Origin: Gordius sp. MW1
Lineage: Eukaryota; Nematomorpha; Gordioida; Gordea; Gordiidae
Assembly (NCBI GenBank): GCA_964036665.1
Contig: OZ038526.1
Location: forward strand, 17,856,001 to 17,920,000
Direction of reading: 5' to 3'
DNA length: 64,000 nucleotides
The notes under the pieces are model-generated. The model was not told the origin of the DNA. It was given only the letters and a program-made list of their open reading frames with translations, and did not search any database. Made by a program: the position numbers and the translations under genes. Below are positions 41,143 through 50,129 of the stretch, in pieces; the first letter of the stretch is position 1, and each line of letters starts with the position of its first letter.

Positions 41143-43128
41143 TGTGGTGTTTCCCCCTCCCTGAATTATTATTACTTATTTTTATTTGTTTATTTCTTCG
41201 TATACTTATACGCTACGATTATTATTATGTATCGGATGACTAATGAGTCACGACAGATTACACCTGTTTATTACGTTACTGTACGTTTGTTTATGACGTT
41301 AATCTACTCCTGTTTATGTTAAATCATGTTTCTATTCCCTCATCCCTATTCCTTTTTTTATTACCCTGTTACTCAAGTTCTAGTTTTAAATTGCTGGAAA
41401 TGTACTGAGTCATAGCTTTAGCTAGAAAAACTTTACTTGGAAATGTGCCAAGAATAATGATGAGCGATAGCTATATATATCCCTTTTTAAAAAAATGCAT
41501 CCATTCTCGATTCTCCATTCTCGCTTCTCGATTATTCATTTTTTTCATTATAATTTGATTTTGTGTTGCGTAGTCATTAAATAAAATATTAAATCGGGAC
41601 TTTAGAAATCATTCAAGCAGATATAGTCCTTCCCTTTTGGGGGAGGACCTGGGGATATATGAGTGGCGCCGGATTAAAAAGCAATCGAACCACGAGCTAG
41701 AACAATCGCACCTTCGGCAATTAACTCCAAAACAAAATATTGGCAAAATTTTTCGAACGAATGAAAATCCCGAACCACTTAGCTATTCCGTTCGTTAATT
41801 CAGTGCAAGAAATATTCTCAGACACGAATACACCTAACAAAAGGGAAAAATTCTTAAGCAAATACCCACCCAAACTAAAGCATACCTGAGTGTCAACAAA
41901 TGAAAAATATATTCACACCAATTGTTCGATACTTAAATATGATTGTAAGAGATTTTACTTGATTTTTTCACATATATTATTATATGCCGATTATATTGTT
42001 ATCAACCAATATTAGGCCAACCCTCCCTCCCCCCCCCGCGTTACTTTGAATATTATATGGCGGTTTGCGCATGTTTTTATAAAATTAGGAAGGGGTGGCG
42101 AGAGAAATGATTATTTGAAAATGGCAGGTTAAAGTATAGGTATAAAATAGAAGTAAAACGGTACAGCCTTTTGATGATGATTTAGTATATATTGATTATA
42201 ATTTTGGTAGCGACTGTTGCTCAGTGATGCTTTATAGAGCTGGGACGTCAAGTCCGCTAGCCATGAAGTACCCCCTGTTATCGCTGATTCACAGTGCGGG
42301 ATTTCTTCGATTAAATCCACAGTCCATGAATCAGGCGATCCGAGGGCAAAGGTCATAAACTGGCACTAGATGTCAGACGATAAATTATATTAATGGCCTA
42401 AATTTCATGAAATGTTTGAAAAATTATGTTGGTTAAACTTATACCTATGGTTTGTTTAGACTTTGTTTAAAATCGATAAGGTAAATCGCCACCTCGGCCT
42501 TAGTCCGCCTCGTCTTAAAATGGTTTTTAACAACACGGAAACCCCTGTACCTTTATCGGATCGACAGGACTTCAAGTCTTTGACTTCTCGATAAAGGGGG
42601 AGGTGTGGTGTTTCCCCCTCCCTGAATTATTATTACTTATTTTTATTACTTTACGCATAGCACACGATTGATTATTAGCTTATTTGATTTTGTTTTTATT
42701 TGTTTAGTTATTATTATGTATCGGATGACTAATAAGTCACGACAGATTACCCCTGTTTATTACGTTACTGTACGTTTGTTTATGACGTTAATCTACTCCT
42801 GTTATGTTAAATCATGTTTCTATTCCCTCTTCCCTATTCCTTTTTTTATTACCCTGTTACTCAAGTTCTAATTTTAAATTGCTGGAAATGTACTGAGTCA
42901 TAGCTTTAGCTAGAAAAACTTTACTTGGAAATGTGCCAAGAATAATGTTGAGCGATAGCTATATATAGCCCTTTTTTAAAAAATGCATCCATTCTCCATT
43001 CTCGATTATTCATTTTTTTCATTATAATTTTATTTTGTGTTGCGTAGTCATTAAATAAAATATTAAATCGGGACTTAAGAAATCCTCAAGTAGATATAGT
43101 CCTTTCTTTTGGGGGAGGACCTGCGGAT
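41143..43128 (+). mobile_element. Small non-coding LTR element (TRIM-like)
   Basis: Direct repeats 41143-41658 and 42604-43128 start TGTGGTGTTTCCCCCTCCCT and end GGGGGAGGACCTG. Just inside the left repeat is TGGCGCCGGATTAAAAAG (41664), a likely tRNA primer site. Just before the right repeat is the purine tract ATAAAGGGGGAGG. The 945-bp interior has no Gag or Pol. It resembles the flanks of the interior of 54637-59757. Confidence 0.8.
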
Positions 43129-43559
43129 TTATTAATATATAATAAGACAAACCAAATACAAATTCTGTTTTAGTCTTCAAATTAGACTAAAATTAAATGT
43201 TTTTGAAAAAATTGCTGATTAATGCTGTTACTTATTATACAATAATACCATTATTTTATTTTTCTAGTTATCTGATTTATTTGAAATACAATTTTTTTTA
43301 ATATAATAAAATAATTAATTGAAGGATGGATAATTATTAAAAATATGCTTCTATGATCGACCACGTGATAATAATGGCAAAAATTGCTTAATTTAAATTT
43401 TATTTATTTAATTTAAATAGTTTGTTAAACCCCGATACTGTAATATTATATTTTTAAATATCTAATTCGAGAAAACTTCAGCCTTGTATGTATGACGTCA
43501 TTATTTTATATGATGCTATAAATGACACTGGCCGGGAAGTCTGATATTTTTAAAAAGAA

Positions 43560-43780
43560 AAGGTATTTTAGGAATCTGAAAAGCTATTTTACCCCTGACC
43601 GCCCTGGGCATCTACGGCTAAATTTTCGCGCGAATCGGGCCGGTAGTTTCAGAGTTTAGCCCTTTTTTAAAACTAAAAGGAATTTCAGGATTCTGCAAAA
43701 GCTATTTTACCCCTGGCCGCCCTGGGAACCTACGGATAAAGTTTCGCGCGAATCGGGCCGGTAGTTTCAGAATTTAGCCC

Positions 43781-43811
<31 letters not shown>

Positions 43812-43975
43812 CATACATACATACATACATACATACATACATACATACATACATACATACATACATACATACATACATACATACATACATACATACATAC
43901 ATACATACATACATACATACATACATACATACATACATACATACATACATACATTTTACTTTATATATATAGATA
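43560..43975 (-). mobile_element. Helitron-like 5' end with (CATA)n, inverted
   Basis: Minus-strand order TCTATATATATAAAGTAAAA, then (TATG)n (43783-43953), then two tandem copies of the GGGCTAAA/ACTACCGGCCCGATT/CGCGCGAAA block. Same architecture as 21548-22315. No helicase gene nearby. Confidence 0.6.
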
Positions 43976-43999
43976 ATGTTCTTTGATTTATATTATTAG

Positions 44000-44113
44000 A
44001 TCATCAATCAAGGAGGTCGAAGCAATAGTTATTTGAGTCAAACCAAACCCGAAATTACTCCTGAACGCTTCAGAAGACTTTTTGAATTTACTATGCAACG
44101 GGTGCGATTACTC
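44000..44113 (+). CDS. ZMYND8-like exon, bromodomain start
   Basis: Reads KPEITPERFRRLFEFTMQRV, equivalent to the first helix of the ZMYND8 bromodomain. Acceptor TTATATTATTAG and donor GTAAGC, phase 0 on both sides, 38 codons. Confidence 0.75.
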
Positions 44114-44235
44114 GTAAGCTGCACTTATACTGTTAAATCCCTTTCATTTTGTATAACAAATTGCAAACTAATTTCACTATCGGATAAATGCTTCGATTAT
44201 CTTTAGTTATTTACCTACCAATGATGTCGTCGAAG

Positions 44236-44316
44236 AAAACTATCGGGATTCCGCCCTTTTTCCCCAGCGATGCTGAATTGATTGTCAACCCTCTTGACCT
44301 CAACGCAATCGAACAG
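44236..44316 (+). CDS. ZMYND8-like exon, bromodomain ZA loop
   Basis: Reads PPFFPSDAELIVNPLDLNAI, matching the family's proline loop and 'HPMDL' helix start. Donor GTGAGA. The acceptor could be CGAAG at 44235 (phase 0) or the better CTTTAG at 44206, which would not keep frame with the previous donor. Confidence 0.7.
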
Positions 44317-44529
44317 GTGAGAATTTGTTTTTTAAAATTGTACGGCATAATTTGATTTAAAGTTTTTACATTTTTTACAGTGTTTGATCAAGCCTTACCT
44401 TAACATATATTTTCAATTTATCTTACTGTAAAATGCCGCTGGGAATACGCTTATAAAACTCGTTTTAATTTCAACCACTTCTTTAAGCGGATGTATCTCT
44501 TGCATATATAATGCACGCATATTTTTTAG

Positions 44530-44964
44530 AACATCCGCCGACTCAAGTACACTTCGACGGACAGCTTTATGGCCGACATCCGTTGGCTCTACCACAACGC
44601 CTCTATCGTACACTTTCCTTCCAATTTTGGCTCTAATTCTGCCGGCAGCAGTAGTAGCTCTGTTGCGAGCGTCCACAGCGGCGCCATTCTCGTTACCTTG
44701 AAAAAGGTTGAAAACGCATGTTAGGAAGAAGTGATCGAGATGAACACATGCCCCGAGTGTTATCTAAATGCATACGCCCGAGACGATTGGTTCGCCGTCG
44801 TTTGTTCGCCCGTCCACACCCTGGTATGGGCTAAGGTTAAGGGTTTTTGTTACTGGCCCGGCAAAGCGTTGCGCATACATCCGGCAACCGCATCTCATTT
44901 AGCGTCCTCTTCCTCCAACACGGACACCAACATGGTCGACGTACGATTTTTCGGCAAGCACGAG
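44530..44964 (+). CDS. ZMYND8-like exon, bromodomain end to PWWP, with in-frame TAG
   Basis: Reads YTSTDSFMADIRWLYHNASI (bromodomain helix B; the acetyl-lysine-binding Asn is present in YHNA), then a Ser-rich insert, LVTLKKVENAC, a TAG at 44722-44724, then EEVIEMNTCPECYLN, LVWAKVKGFCYWPGKALR (PWWP core) and VRFFGKHE. The distance from Cys to CPEC equals that in human ZMYND8 only if the TAG fills one residue, so the stop is a point change in an otherwise collinear exon. Confidence 0.8.
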
Positions 44965-45120
44965 ATACCAATTATAGCGATTAAGATTTTGAGATGCCTC
45001 AAGATTTTTTCCTTGCTTTAAATATCAAAAATAATGTGCCACTCTATTCTGAACCTATATGGTAGTCACGATTAAGGAGGCCAAAGGCCGATACACATTT
45101 AATTTTTTTTGCTCATTTAG

Positions 45121-45826
45121 GGCCTGGGTCCCCATCACGAACTGCTTCCTCTTGAGGCAAAACCCACCCTTCAAAACCTCGACCCCGAACAGGTCAAGTC
45201 GTAGGAACCAAGGGTACGAGCAGAGCATGGTAGAATTAGCCATCCACTTTCCAAACATACAATCCCTCTATGATTGCCCCTTCCCCTACGCCCTAGACGA
45301 TACACTTTTCAGCACCCTCTTCACATCAGTAGACCATTTCACCACCTCTAACAACCCCTTGAACCATTTACACTCCCTTTTGATAGCGGGGGGTAAATAA
45401 ATCGAATTCCACAAAGAACAACTCTCAAATTACCACATCATAACAAGTTTCACGGCATGCATAAAACGGCCTACGTTTCAATTAAGCGCACGCATTGTGC
45501 TCATGACGTGGAACCCATGTGCTTTACCAAATCTAAGGATCCCCCCATCCTGCCCTTGTCCAACTCGCTTCGCGTGAAGACCGAATTTTGTCACAAGAAC
45601 TCCCACGAACTTAACGATCGTGCTTCAGTCACTTCGGCTAAATCCCCTTTCCAGCACTGGCTTCCATGTCGAACTCATTACCTCTGCGATTGCTGAGAAT
45701 CTCGCGGTCACCCTGGAACCTCAAGAGACCCCTCCCCCTTCAGCGCCCGAAGTTACCACGGTTACCCCCCTAACTAATAAACCCGCCGAATCCGCTTTAC
45801 GAGAATGCTCAACAAATAGTAAATAG
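45121..45826 (+). CDS. ZMYND8-like exon, PWWP end and broken linker
   Basis: After acceptor TGCTCATTTAG the frame reads AWVPITNCFLL, the last PWWP strand. It runs to TAA 45398; readable Ser/Pro/Thr-rich text continues in other frames (45457-45696, then 45620-45826 with PPPSAPEVTTVTPLTNKPAE). The upstream exon has no GT donor at the matching place. Confidence 0.6.
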
Positions 45827-45891
45827 TTATCACCTTTGCAGCATAGTTCTCTTGTTAATACGTGCAATGATTTATTATTCTTTTCTATTAG

Positions 45892-46004
45892 TTCACAAAC
45901 GTCATCTCGCAACGAGACTTTATCATCGATCCTCGAGCAGTCCGCACCCCTTGCCCCCTCTCGTAGCTTTAAAGCTGAATACTAGCCCACCACCTTCAGC
46001 AACG
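45892..46004 (+). CDS. ZMYND8-like exon, Ser/Pro-rich
   Basis: Acceptor TTCTTTTCTATTAG, donor GTACGT. Reads HRSSSSPHPLPPLVALKLN then TSPPPSAT. Two bases in, phase 0 out. Disordered linker, no domain. Confidence 0.5.
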
Positions 46005-46183
46005 GTACGTAGTTTTTGGCAAGCGCCTTTTAATTTTAAATACATGTATGCATATGCATTTTTTCACAATTTTAAAGCAAAAACTAAACGCTGTATTTTC
46101 CGACGCCTTACCAGTTTTGTTGTCGGGATAATTTAACCGCTCATACATCTATGTTTCTTAGAAATAATTTGTTCCTATTTTAG

Positions 46184-46358
46184 TCGTTGACGGCGCTGGA
46201 ATGTGCGCCCCCTAATGATATCGTGGTGTTACCGCAATCAAATAGGAAACTGAGAGAAGAACAAACAGATGAGAATTGCCCGTCTACGAATCAATAGCAA
46301 TAATATGTGTGATTCCCCCAGCGTAGTTTTTGTAGTCCAAATTAAGGATACAATTAAT
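46184..46358 (+). CDS. ZMYND8-like exon with internal frameshift
   Basis: Reads LTALECAPPNDIVVLPQSNR in phase with the previous exon, then hits TAG near 46296. The end of the exon reads DSPSVVFVVQIKDTIN in another frame before donor GTAAGT, so one small indel near 46290 is implied. Confidence 0.5.
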
Positions 46359-46489
46359 GTAAGTTTTGATAATGAGTGCCGTCCCATTTTTTTGTTTTTT
46401 TATTAACGACTAAATTGTCTAGATTTGGCAGACGACCGCGTCGATTGTTATCTTTTAAAGTGCTATTTTAGATTATAAATTTATTTCAG

Positions 46490-46540
46490 GACGATTACTT
46501 ATACGAGGGAATCTTTGCGTCACGGGCAGCCCAAATTTTG
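46490..46540 (+). CDS. ZMYND8-like micro-exon
   Basis: A 51-nt exon, DDYLYEGIFASRAAQIL, acceptor TTTATTTCAG, donor GTAGGT, phase 0 on both sides. Confidence 0.6.
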
Positions 46541-46615
46541 GTAGGTCATTACTCTCAACTCTTAATTAAATATCATGCATTTGACTATATTTAAATTTTA
46601 TTTAAATTTCGGCAG

Positions 46616-46780
46616 AAATTTTTGCAGCAAGCAAATAAAGATTTCCCCCTGAGCACCATTGGCGCTCTTACTCGTGTCATTGCCAACAACTCCGGGTCAT
46701 CTTCGATATCAAGCGATCACAGCAATCAGCAAGAGGATCACAAACTTGCAACAACAATTCAAGTCAAAAAAGCTCCAAAG
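46616..46780 (+). CDS. ZMYND8-like exon
   Basis: 55 codons: KFLQQANKDFPLSTIGALTR, a Ser-rich part and TIQVKKAPK. Acceptor ATTTCGGCAG, donor GTGATA, phase 0 on both sides. Confidence 0.6.
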
Positions 46781-46953
46781 GTGATAGCTTTTTTATTTTT
46801 TTATCTTGAAATGCCTCCCGAGGTGCCTTAACATCCCCTTGTTCCAAACTTATTTCTTGTTTTTGACTTATTCAAGCATTGCCGCTTGTTTAAATTTATG
46901 GCGCTTCTTTTCGTTTCGTTGATTCTGATATCTGATAAATATGTTGTTATTAG

Positions 46954-48768
46954 GAAGTTAAGAATCCACCTTTGAGCGTTCCCTTCAAAAATCATTTAAA
47001 ACGTAAATCATCTGTCGAATCAAATCAACCGCCACCCAAATCTTTATTCTCCAACACAAGCAACCTAATTCCATCGGTGCCAGTTAGTCTTACTTTAACC
47101 TCTGAGGGCGAAGATGTAAAGCCCCATATCACCTTTAATGCCTTATCGTCGACACAATATCCTTCCAAACCATTTGCTGAATCAAATTTACCGCCATCCA
47201 AATCTTCACCTTTCAACACGAACAACCTAATTCCATCGGTGCCAGTTAGTGTTACTATGACCTCTGAAGCCGAAGATGTAAAGCCCCATATCACCTTTAA
47301 TGCCTTATCGTCTACACAATATCCTTCCAAACCATCCGCTGAATGAAATTTACCGCCATCCAAATCTTCACCTTTCAACACGAACAACTTAAATCTATCC
47401 GTGCCAGTTAGTGTTACCTTGACCTCTGAAGCCGAAGATGTAAAGCCCCATATCACCTTTAATGCCTTATTGTTGACACAATATCCTTCCAAACCATCCG
47501 CTGAATCAAATTTACCGCCATCCAAATCTTCACCTTTCAACACGAACAACTTAAATCTATCCGTGCCAGTTAGTGTTACCTTGACCTCTGAAGCCGAAGA
47601 TGTAAAGCCCCAGATCACTTTTAATGCCTTATCGTCGACACAATATCCTTCCAAACCATCCGCCGAATCAAATTTACCGCCATCCAAATCTTCACCTTTC
47701 AACACGAACAACCTAAATCTATCCGTGCCAGTTAGTGTTACTTTGACATCTGAACCCCAAGATGTAAAGCCTAGGAATCACATCTTGTGGAATACCTCAA
47801 CGTCGACACAATCTGCTCCCAAACCCGTTTTAAACGAGTCTAATCTATTTTTTCCTCCCGTCACTGCTCCAAAACTCGAACCGGGTCTGGTTCAAGTAAC
47901 TGCATGCCCTGAAACGTCAGCAGCTTCCACGTGTTTTACTAAGTCGTCGTTGCCCATTTCATATGTTCCTCTCGTTAACATTCAACCCAACCTCTTGCAG
48001 TTCAACACAAACACCTCCGTATCCACCACGCTATCTCCCCTACCATCTGGCATAGCAGTGATGAGTGTTGCTCCAACAGCCGCCGTCACTATTGATACCC
48101 TCACCTCCACCATTGTGGCTAAACAAGAGCCCACGGATTTAACGACGATCGTTGAATCGAATACCTGCAATAGTGTAGACCGGCATTCCACCCCTTCCCC
48201 CAACATAACTCGGGGTAAGGAGAAAAGCCTGACCAATAAAGAGCCTCAGAGCATTAAGCTGGGACTCAATCGGGCTTTGTCTATCCTCTCCTTCTCTTTT
48301 TCCACATTAAACTCGAACAGCGCGATCAATGTTCCTCAGCTCTGTACTCTAGCGTCTGAGCCGACAAACCTTTTCCTTCCGAGCACACCGTCTTCTATAG
48401 TCAGCGCTTGCCAAAACGCGGTACCCAGTCTCACTCACCCTATATCTATTTCCACGGACCAAGGGATGCCGGATTCTACACGACAATCACCTTTGATCGA
48501 TGATTCAACTTTAATGACGAGCCATATAACAGGGCCTATATTAAATAAAATTCTAGGTCCAACCCCCGCAATTAGTAGTGCAATTGACGCCTGTGGCAGC
48601 AAACCCCCTCCAACTACTACAACCCTCGCTTTACATTTTAACGACGCGCATTTACAATTACATCTCCTCGGCCCCTTCAAAATAATCAATTACTCAATTC
48701 AATACTCCGACTTAACAAACCTAGCCGCTACACCGTTGACCAACCCTATGGCCTGTGATTTATCATCT
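46954..48768 (+). CDS. ZMYND8-like large exon with 54-residue repeats
   Basis: Acceptor GTTGTTATTAG. Starts EVKNPPLSVPFKNHLKRKSS, then five copies of a 54-residue unit, then about 350 residues rich in Ser, Thr and Pro. TGA at 47344 replaces TCA in the third unit. Open afterwards to 48816; the phase-0 donor GTAGGG at 48769 joins the next exon in frame. The antisense frame of the repeats is also open (47025-47711) but has no support. Confidence 0.65.
47021..47750 (+). repeat. In-frame tandem repeat, 162-bp unit, 5 copies
   Basis: Each unit codes a form of ESNLPPSKSSPFNTNN, SVPVSVTLTSEAEDVKP and ITFNALSSTQYPSKPSA. Copies differ by few bases, so the array expanded recently. Confidence 0.9.
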
Positions 48769-49114
48769 GTAGGGAACGGGCCCACCGTTCTCACTCCTTC
48801 ATTCCCATTCTATTGAATGTGAGATTGTACCAACGCCTAGTGTATGTGATCCATTTATTTTGAAAATCTTAATAAATCATTTACCATATTTTTCTTGGGC
48901 GGCTACATCACCCCAAATAATGCTTCCTATCTACCCCAGGCAACTTAATGAAGGAGAATTTGACCCTTCGCCATTTATTTCACAAGTACATCACCGTTTT
49001 TAGCATTCATTCTAGTGGCTACGCTCTTTTAATTATGCCTTAAAAATGGTTTTCCTATTCTTAAATACTCACAGATGTGTCATTAAACACCTTTTTTTAA
49101 TAATACCTTTTCAG

Positions 49115-49303
49115 GTCGCAGAAATTATGAAGGAAATGATCCGACAATTGGAAACTCACGCAACAACCGCAGTGCCCCATCTCAAAACTCATCCCGTTTC
49201 GGAGCCACCCCATGTGGTCGAGCGGGCAAATGGCGATAAAAAAGACGTCATCAGCTTAAAGGAGCACCAGAAGGCCATCGAAAAGATTAAGCGAAAGCAA
49301 TGG
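49115..49303 (+). CDS. ZMYND8-like exon, helix before MYND
   Basis: 63 codons. Reads VAEIMKEMIRQLE and ends LKEHQKAIEKIKRKQW, the coiled-coil that leads into KKQWC of the family's MYND finger. Acceptor CTTTTCAG, donor GTACTA, phase 0. Confidence 0.75.
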
Positions 49304-49449
49304 GTACTATTCTCAATCTTATAACGCTGTTTCTAATGGTGAACAAATTCTATATATTAATCTTTTTTTGTTAATCTAAGCTTCTTTGGCAAATGTCAGT
49401 TTTGTTTAATTTTGTTCTACAAATTGCTAAATATTTTCCCCTTTTATAG

Positions 49450-49659
49450 TGCGTAGCCTGCTTGAAAGAAGCAGTAGGGATTTGGTATTGTGATAAACAT
49501 GTCAAATCGCACATTGGGAAGTGCACAAGGATGTGTGAGAAGAAATGACGAAAAAATGCCGAAACAAATTCACAGAAGCGCTCCAGCGAAAACCTTAATG
49601 GTCACATTCAGGCTCGCCAACCTAATTTTTTAGCGGCCATTCCTTCCCTTCACCAGCCA
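49450..49659 (+). CDS. ZMYND8-like exon, degenerate MYND finger with TGA
   Basis: Starts directly with CVACLKEAVGIWYCDKHVKS, then GKCTRMCEKK and TGA 49546-49548. Against the MYND pattern (CxxC, CxxC, YCxxxC, HxxxC) only the first pair, the YC and the last Cys region survive; about six residues with the second Cys pair are missing. After the TGA the frame stays open (SSENLNGHIQARQPNFLAAI) to a phase-0 GTACAC donor. Confidence 0.6.
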
Positions 49660-49899
49660 GTACACCTTATATATCACCTACAAAATTTCTTTTAAACACT
49701 TTAAGTGTATTTTGTTTTTAAATAATTGAAAATAGTGTACTTTTGTCTTTTTAGTCGGCATTTCCCATTACTATTTTATTTCTTCATACCTTATAAAGTA
49801 TTTTATATTAACACTATAGGTAATGCAAAACATAAATTATTGCCTAACTATTTATGAAGTTGACTTCACTTTCCAATTATCTTCTTTAATAATAATCAG

Positions 49900-50124
49900 A
49901 TGAATAACGGAATGTTCGTTAACCAGTTGCCTGCTTCCTCGTATAGCATGGCAAATCATTGCTTAAACGATCCATCAGCCTCCATGTATCACCCTTTTGT
50001 TTCGAAAAATGGCTTACCAAATATGTCATACCCAATAAGGCGAGACTTACCTCGTCCACCTCCAACATGCGAACCTTTGGAGCGGTTCAAGCATTTTAAC
50101 CCTACATCTCAGCAACGTCACTAG
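49900..50124 (+). CDS. ZMYND8-like last exon
   Basis: After acceptor AATAATCAG, reads MNNGMFVNQLPASSYSMAN, then SYPIRRDLPRPPPTCEPLER and a TAG stop at 50122. Joins the previous exon in phase 0. The internal ATG is not a start. Confidence 0.6.
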   Translation: MNNGMFVNQLPASSYSMANHCLNDPSASMYHPFVSKNGLPNMSYPIRRDLPRPPPTCEPLERFKHFNPTSQQRH

Positions 50125-50129
50125 ATTTT

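Larger units (their letters stand above)
40898..43999. other. ZMYND8-like intron with LTR and Helitron-like elements
   Basis: A 3.1 kb intron between PHD and bromodomain exons. Contains the small LTR element 41143-43128 and the inverted (CATA)n, Helitron-like end at 43560-43975. Confidence 0.7.
36810..50124 (+). pseudogene. ZMYND8: ZMYND8-like chromatin reader gene, apparently disrupted
   Basis: Homologous to ZMYND8 (PHD, bromodomain, PWWP and MYND modules; in animals it reads acetylated and methylated histones). Exons recognised: 36810-36939, 40171-40334, 40478-40897, 44000-44113, 44236-44316, 44530-44964, 45121-45826 (broken), 45892-46004, 46184-46358, 46490-46540, 46616-46780, 46954-48768, 49115-49303, 49450-49659, 49900-50124. 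Most junctions are GT-AG and in phase. Damage seen: frame changes at about 40330 and 40480, TAG 44722, no GT donor after 44964, TAA 45398 with later shifts, a shift near 46290, TGA 47344 and TGA 49546. Zinc ligands are missing in the PHD, the pre-PWWP finger and the MYND. Introns are kept, so this is not a retrocopy. The 5' end is not located. Homology is firm; pseudogene status is inference. Confidence 0.75.

Noticed and set aside
47025-47711. 228-codon minus-strand open frame
   Set aside because: Antisense shadow of the 162-bp repeat array in the ZMYND8-like exon; no splice or homology support.
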